Below are positions 59,136 to 64,000 of a DNA stretch of 64,000 nucleotides, piece by piece. The stretch's first letter is position 1. Every line of letters begins with the position of its first letter. This DNA comes from Terebella lapidaria (Eukaryota; Annelida; Polychaeta; Terebellida; Terebellidae). The position numbers were made by a program, and so were the translations under genes. Location of the stretch: NCBI GenBank assembly GCA_949152475.1, contig OX424568.1, positions 6,299,667-6,363,666 of the forward strand. The letters are read 5' to 3'. The notes below the pieces were generated by a model. That model searched no databases, had not been told where the DNA came from, and was given only the letters and a program-made list of their open reading frames with translations.

Positions 59136-62100
59136 AAAATATTGAAGATGAAAAATTGATTCCAGAACATAGACAAGGGAAAGGAGGTGTTATTGAGACT
59201 CACCAGCAGTGTGGAGAACAACCATATTTCCATGAGTGCAGTCCAATTCGTCCCCTGCTTAGTGGAGTCAGTGAAAAAGGTAATTGTTCTTGATTTACAA
59301 TCAAAAGCCGACATATCAATACATCATTGTAACTTTGTTCGGGGGATACTATGTATTTGCATTCAGCACGCGTCCGCTTGCGTGTCTGCAGAGATTATTT
59401 GTGAACGCTCTACAGGTTGCAAATCTGAACCAATTCTCATAATATTCCATGTGGACATACAGTATCTCACAGAAGAGAGTTGTAGGCCGCGAATCGTAAC
59501 ATTTTCACAAAATTTAAAAATCAACCCAAAATGTAACACACCAACGAAATTCGTAAAAACTTTTTCTTACGAAAAAAGCCACAAATCGTAAAATGGGGGT
59601 CTCGCAAAATGTAGCAATTTTCAAATGTTTATTACGATTCTTGGCCTTCTTACGTTTTGCGGCTTTATTGGTTGGACCGGAAATAAGCGTAAATCGTAAA
59701 ATTAACGCCAAGTATGAAAACATGCCATTTAGGAGAGATTATACATTGTCAAGCCCTATGAACCTCTTTTCGAAGAGATCGCCATTTTGTGGCGACCATT
59801 TTGAATTTTTAGATAAGTTAGCTAAAGCCTCAAGGTCACACCTCATCTGAGATCTGTAAATCTCGGGCTTTGCAGACAAAATTATGCTTTCACAAGTGGG
59901 TAGAGCTTAGAGTGGCCATTTTCTCAAAATCTGTTCAGTAACTTTTATTTTTTTTGCCACTAGGATGCTTATTTATGTCCTCCATAACGTGTAGAAGTTT
60001 AGTTGCCCTTGAATCATGCAAAGTGAGCCAATTTGGCCCAAACTTGGCCCAATATCTTAATATTAATATTGAGATTGAGATCTAGCTTAATCAATTAGGA
60101 ATCGATTATCATGATTATGGTCGTGGCTAATATCTCGCTTATTATCGACCTATGGCTTGGGAATCAATTTTGGATCTATACATATTTAGTATACCTCATG
60201 TTAGAATCCCCGCCGCTGATTGGTCAATCAGCCGTGAAACAAAACGCATGTTTCCGTCAAGCGTAACTTTTCCACGCTAGCGTACCTTGGTAGCTGTCGC
60301 CGTGTGAAAATGGAATGTACATTGTAAACAAAAGCCCCACTGCCACTCAGAAGTCAAAATAAAGTCATTGACATTCGGTACAATAACATTCTGCATCGGG
60401 AAACATTGTCTCCTCGGGGGAACATTTCGGCATGTTACCCTTCAAACCAGTCAATATTTATATGATAGCAAATGATATATGGCAAATATTCTGGTGACCT
60501 TGATTTTGACCTTTGACGTCATTTTCAAATTCACTTGCACAAAATGGTTAATAACTCGCTTATTATCGACTCTACAGCTTGGGAATCAATGGTGGACATG
60601 TAGGAAATGATAAATGATAAATGCCAAATATTCCGATGACCTTAACTTTGACCTTTGTCCTAATTTTCAAGGTTAGAGCTCTGATACATGTAATATCTTG
60701 CTTATTACCGACGTTACAGTTCAGAAATCAGCAGTGGACATATAGGAAATGATATACGCCGAATATTTGGATGACCTCAAATTTAACCTTTGACATCATT
60801 TTCGAGGTTAGAGCACAAAATGGCTAATGTCTTGCTTAATGTCAACTTTACAGCTTGGGAATCAATTGTGGATATTTAGGAAATGATATATGTGGAATAT
60901 TCTGATGACCTGGAATTTGATCACTGTATTAGAAATACAAAATGTCTGACGAAGGCTCGTGTCCCTTGACCTCATTTTCGAAGTCAGAGCACAGGTCGTA
61001 TCTCAGTTGCAATGTTAAAACATGAATTGTCTGGTGACCTATTTCAGTCCTTGGGTTGATTGTACTGTATCTCCGAAAATCGGAGATACTATGGTTTTGG
61101 CCATGTTACTACGTCCGCGTCCATTGCCGCGTCCGCAGAGTTTTGACGTAATCGTACTACAGGTCACAATTTTGCATGTATTGCTTTGTAGTTTGGTATG
61201 GGCATTTTATGGGGTTTGTTCTTGATGCCTATTGATTTTTACGGCAATCGGACAATTTTTGATGGTTTTAGGGCAAAAAATAAAAAAAAAATTAAATTAA
61301 ATTTTTAAAAGTGCCTTTAGAGCCTCAACGCTTGCAGATAGAGCCTATGTTACAATTGAACACTTATAGGAAATCATATGTGGCCTTCAAAATGGTGACC
61401 TTGAACTTGACCTTAGATGACCTTGAAAGTCAAATTTTGATTTTTCAAGGTATTTGGCTGTTAAAAAGCCTGAAACTCAAGACATTGGCCTGTAATTTGC
61501 AATTTATAACTATCAGCATGTCTACATCTGGACACCTATTGATTTTCATGGTATTGGAGATTTTTTCATAGTTTTCTAGTGAAAAATAGAAAAAAATTCA
61601 ATTAAATTTCAAAAAGTGCCCCTGGAGCCTCAACGCTTGCAGATGTTAGTTTTGAACACTTATAGGAAGTCATATATGCCCTTAACATGGTGACCTTGAA
61701 CTTGACCTTGGATGACCTTGAAAGGTCGAACTGACTTCTAAGCTCATTTGCTGTTATAAAAGCCTCAAACTCTGATGTTGGACTGCCATGTGTGATATAT
61801 AACTATTGAAACTAACTGCAAAAAATTACCTTGATCTTTAAAATTATTTTATGGCCATTGCCCAAGTCCTGTCTCAGGAGTGTTTAAAGTTCGGAGATAC
61901 ACCTCAGTCGCCTTTGCGACAATACGTCTAGTTTTTTGTACTAGTATTATAAATATCATGAAAGTCATATGACACACTTAAATAATGGTGACATCACAGT
62001 TCAACAAGATGACCTTGACTGGTAAATCTCAAGGTCATGTGTTGGCTGTCAATTATGGTAACCTTTCTATCCTTTAGGTTTATTTTGTTCTTAAGAAGTC

Positions 62101-64000
62101 CTTTTTCTTGTCCTAGTTGAAGAAACACCATATTCAAGATGTGTGCACCACAGCAAGATGTTGTTGGAATCTGCTAAAGAAGAAGTTCACCGCTTGGGGT
62201 TTGTATACTTTGCTTTCTGAAAGATTTGACTGTTCTGTTGATCATTTCCATACATCACCTTATTGAGGCATTTCGGCAAAAATGCCTTTATGGTTTTAGC
62301 AGAATTTTTTTTCTACTTCTTCTTCTGATTCTTCCGGAAGGTACCGATTCTTCTCCCAACACACATCCTGCGTCACCTGAAGCTGCTTCTAAAGTGCAGA
62401 AAAGCTGTTGGTGTCACCAGTGAGTTGCTGTTCGCCAAGCCAGGTATTACATGCATACAAAAAACACTTCAGTTCAGTAGTTTGTGGTTTTTAATTATCA
62501 TGAAAGTATAGCACTAGCATTATGTAATTCGTTATAAACAAATGAAGCTGATGTTTTCTAGTGTTCTAGTATGTTCAATATAATATATTTCAGGAGACTT
62601 CCGACATCCGTACAGAGGAACGGACTGCTTGAGGACCTTCTCCTCCAGATGTGGAGCCCAATACCCAAACTATGACACTATCAAGTTTGATGAAAACGGT
62701 AAATATTATAATGTCAACATGATGTCAGTGCTCATGATGATATTTGATTGTGTATAATTGTTCTGACCCATTTCCATTGGTCACTCAGCTCATCATTAGC
62801 ATTGTATATTTTACAGAACTGATTGAAGATGAGAAAAGCAAACAGGATGAACTTGATGAAGAATTTGAACCAAACAGTTCTGATGAAGGCAAGTACTTCT
62901 AAATGATGTGTCTCTTCAATTCCTTTTTATCTCCTTCCAGGCTGTTTAATAGTATTTGTCCGTATGACACGATGTTTTTAGCTGACCGGACCAAAGGTTC
63001 GATAAACTATTGTCATCAGGTAGCATCCGGCTTCCGTCGGTCGGCGGCGTCCGCGTTGTCAAACGCTGGGAAAAATCTGTTTGATGAATATTGCTGTAAT
63101 TCATAAAATGTTCTATGGGTCCATATCTCCGGACCTTGTTTCGGGCCGATCCATGGGCCTTTGCCAATTCGGTCTAGGGATTTCCCATGTTAAATGTAGT
63201 TGCCATTCGCACAAAATCTGTTTGATGAATTTTTTTCTAATTGGGCTCAGAAAATCTATATGACTAGCACATAGTACAGCACAAACCCCGTGTTCGTTGA
63301 ATTTGGCCTGGCCAAATTTTAGATTTTAGAGTTTCCCATGTTAAAGAAAAGTGGTAGTATCTCGGAAACGGTGAGCGTAGTGCGAATCTCACTTTTGAAC
63401 TCGGGACATAAGTTCTGGATTGGGCCACTTTCGGAGGCCATTTTGAATTTTCCCCATTTCGGCTCGAGATAGGGATTTTCAATGTTAACAGCAGTTGTCA
63501 TTTGCACAAAATCTGTTTGATAATATTTTGTGGTGACCTTGGATTTGACCTCTGATAACCTTGAAAGTTCAAAATGGACATTACAAAGTGGCCATTATAA
63601 AGTGGCTTAGGTTTGTATTATGAGCATATAGGAAGCCATATATGGCACAACTTTTGGTGGCCTTGAACTTGAACTCAGATGACCTTGAGTGCTATATCTT
63701 ATGGTCACATGTAAAAATTGTCCGGTAACCTATTTCAGCCGTTGGGCTAATTTTATGTATAGCCATGTGGAGAAGGTGCTGATTGATGAAATATGTGTTC
63801 ATTCCAGAAGTCCCGCAGCCCCCACCTCGTAAGGTGCTCGAAGACCTTGGACCACAGAAGAGAAGGCAGCAGTAAGGCGGCAGCTGGATAAGAATCTGAG
63901 AACCTTGAAGGTTCCAAACAGAATCGACTGTGACAATGCCATTAGAAATGAACCAGCCTTGCGTTTTCGAAGTTGGAAAGATGTGAAGAATTGGGTGCAC
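59136..64000 (+). CDS. Crypton-like tyrosine-recombinase-related gene, partial (continues beyond window)
   Basis: Exons: 59136-59279, 62117-62202, 62341-62443, 62594-62698, 62817-62888 and 63834-64000 (open at the edge); phases agree throughout. The stretch VPILLPTHILRHLKLLLKC with GDFRHPYRGTDCLRTF and CGAQYPNYD resembles part of a tyrosine-recombinase-like domain in fish and marine-invertebrate proteins as I recall them. The last exon (ARRPWTTEEKAAVRRQLDKN, then CDNAIRNEPALRFRSWKDVK) matches their conserved C-terminal SANT/Myb-like segment. The usual LRKHxAT catalytic block between the two is not found, and an acidic linker (DELDEEFEPNSSDE) is there instead. The intron at 62889 starts with GC (GCAAGT). 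The first exon is unrecognised and may belong elsewhere. It is probably a domesticated or decayed relative. Confidence 0.55.
59331..59480 (+). mobile_element. 5'-end fragment of a family-2 Helentron-like element
   Basis: TTTGTTCGGGGGATACTATG, GCAGAGATTATTTGTGAACG and CTCTACAGGTTGCAAATCTG match 50550-50650 in order. The first hairpin arm is missing and homology stops after about 150 bp. Confidence 0.55.
59481..61065. other. Intronic repeat debris
   Basis: Short family-3-like motifs (GATGACCTTGA, e.g. 60490, 60635, 60775) recur at about 140-bp spacing between 60440 and 60920, probably a diverged internal minisatellite. A family-3-like 3' end (GGTGACCTATTTCAGTCCTT) lies at about 61033. No exon is supported. 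Confidence 0.4.
61066..61932 (+). mobile_element. Complete 867-bp Helentron-like element (family 2 subfamily)
   Basis: GTATCTCCGAA (61067-61077) is exactly inverted as TTCGGAGATAC (61890-61900). The 5' hairpin is TCTCCGA/TCGGAGA. The 3' hairpin GTCG-CCTTTG-CGAC (61907-61920) precedes CTAGT (61928-61932) and then T. It shares CCGCGTCCGCAGAG near the 5' end with family 2 but has no minisatellite; its interior has two related ~330-bp halves (GAGCCTCAACGCTTGCAGAT at about 61320 and 61627). Confidence 0.7.
62260..62330 (+). mobile_element. 5'-end fragment of family-1 HINE, just upstream of a splice acceptor
   Basis: TTATTGAGGCATTTCGGC and ATGCCTTTATGGTTTTAGCA followed by a T/C-rich tract match the first ~60 nt of the three complete copies. 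The rest of the element is missing. The pyrimidine tract leads straight into TTCCGGAAG and the exon at 62341. Confidence 0.7.
63500..63755 (+). mobile_element. Family-3 Helentron-like 3' end in the last intron
   Basis: AATTGTCCGGTAACCTATTT with CAGCCGTTGGGCTAATTTT (about 63716-63755) matches the 3' end of the nested element at 34290-34326. Preceding GACCTTGAAAGTTC and ACCTTGAACTTGAACTC motifs belong to the same family. The 5' part is not resolved. Confidence 0.5.

Noticed and set aside
63808..63875. Short C-terminal exon reading EVPQPPPRKVLEDLGPQKRR then stop
   Set aside because: The conserved WTTEEKAAV module is in another frame and is reached in phase from the acceptor at 63833; the shorter form may be a minor splice product.

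Overview
The window is eukaryotic nuclear DNA: multi-exon genes with GT-AG introns, AT-rich intergenic sequence and many transposon families. A single PPP2R3-type gene, (ATCT)n-tailed CR1/L2-group LINEs, tRNA-derived SINEs, Helentron-like elements and many TA-duplicating MITEs suggest a marine invertebrate. My best guess is a lophotrochozoan or invertebrate deuterostome such as a cephalochordate; the sequence alone does not prove the taxon. There is one 200-base assembly gap (17632-17831).

Layout. 1-3542: a Helentron-like non-autonomous element on the minus strand, filled with 121-bp and ~131-bp minisatellites and interrupted by a 936-bp MITE. 3543-12235: gene-poor DNA with a ~185-bp foldback, a TTAA-flanked MITE, a weak retroelement relic and a decayed LINE. 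12507-14207: first of three copies of a second Helentron-like family carrying a 147-bp minisatellite. 14208-18500: MITE remnants and the gap. 18505-40371: an apparently complete gene for a PP2A B''-type regulatory subunit (13 coding exons, 758 aa) plus a putative alternative first exon at 24321-24659 resembling the N terminus of vertebrate PR130. Its introns contain MITEs, SINEs, two Helentron-like copies and a 65-bp tandem array. 41705-44876: LINE relic, a third Helentron-like family and a MITE. 45689-49836: an intact three-exon gene for a 1296-aa protein of a widespread uncharacterised, probably selfish family ending in a PIN/FEN1-like nuclease fold. 50538-52512: second copy of the 1-3542 element, in opposite orientation. 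53000-56766: MITE, Helentron-like remnant and a 5'-truncated LINE with an open reverse transcriptase. 57000-64000: exons of a gene related to Crypton-like tyrosine-recombinase proteins, running off the right edge, with a 57-bp satellite in or beside its introns.

Only the PP2A subunit is clearly a host gene. Much of the rest is mobile DNA, with nested insertions that give relative ages (HINE after SINE; a family-3 element inside a HINE; a foldback inside a LINE). The most notable points are the two N-terminal exons of the PPP2R3 gene, the recurring Helentron-like architecture (subterminal inverted repeat, 3' hairpin, CTAG-T end, internal minisatellite), and a HINE fragment that seems to supply a splice acceptor.
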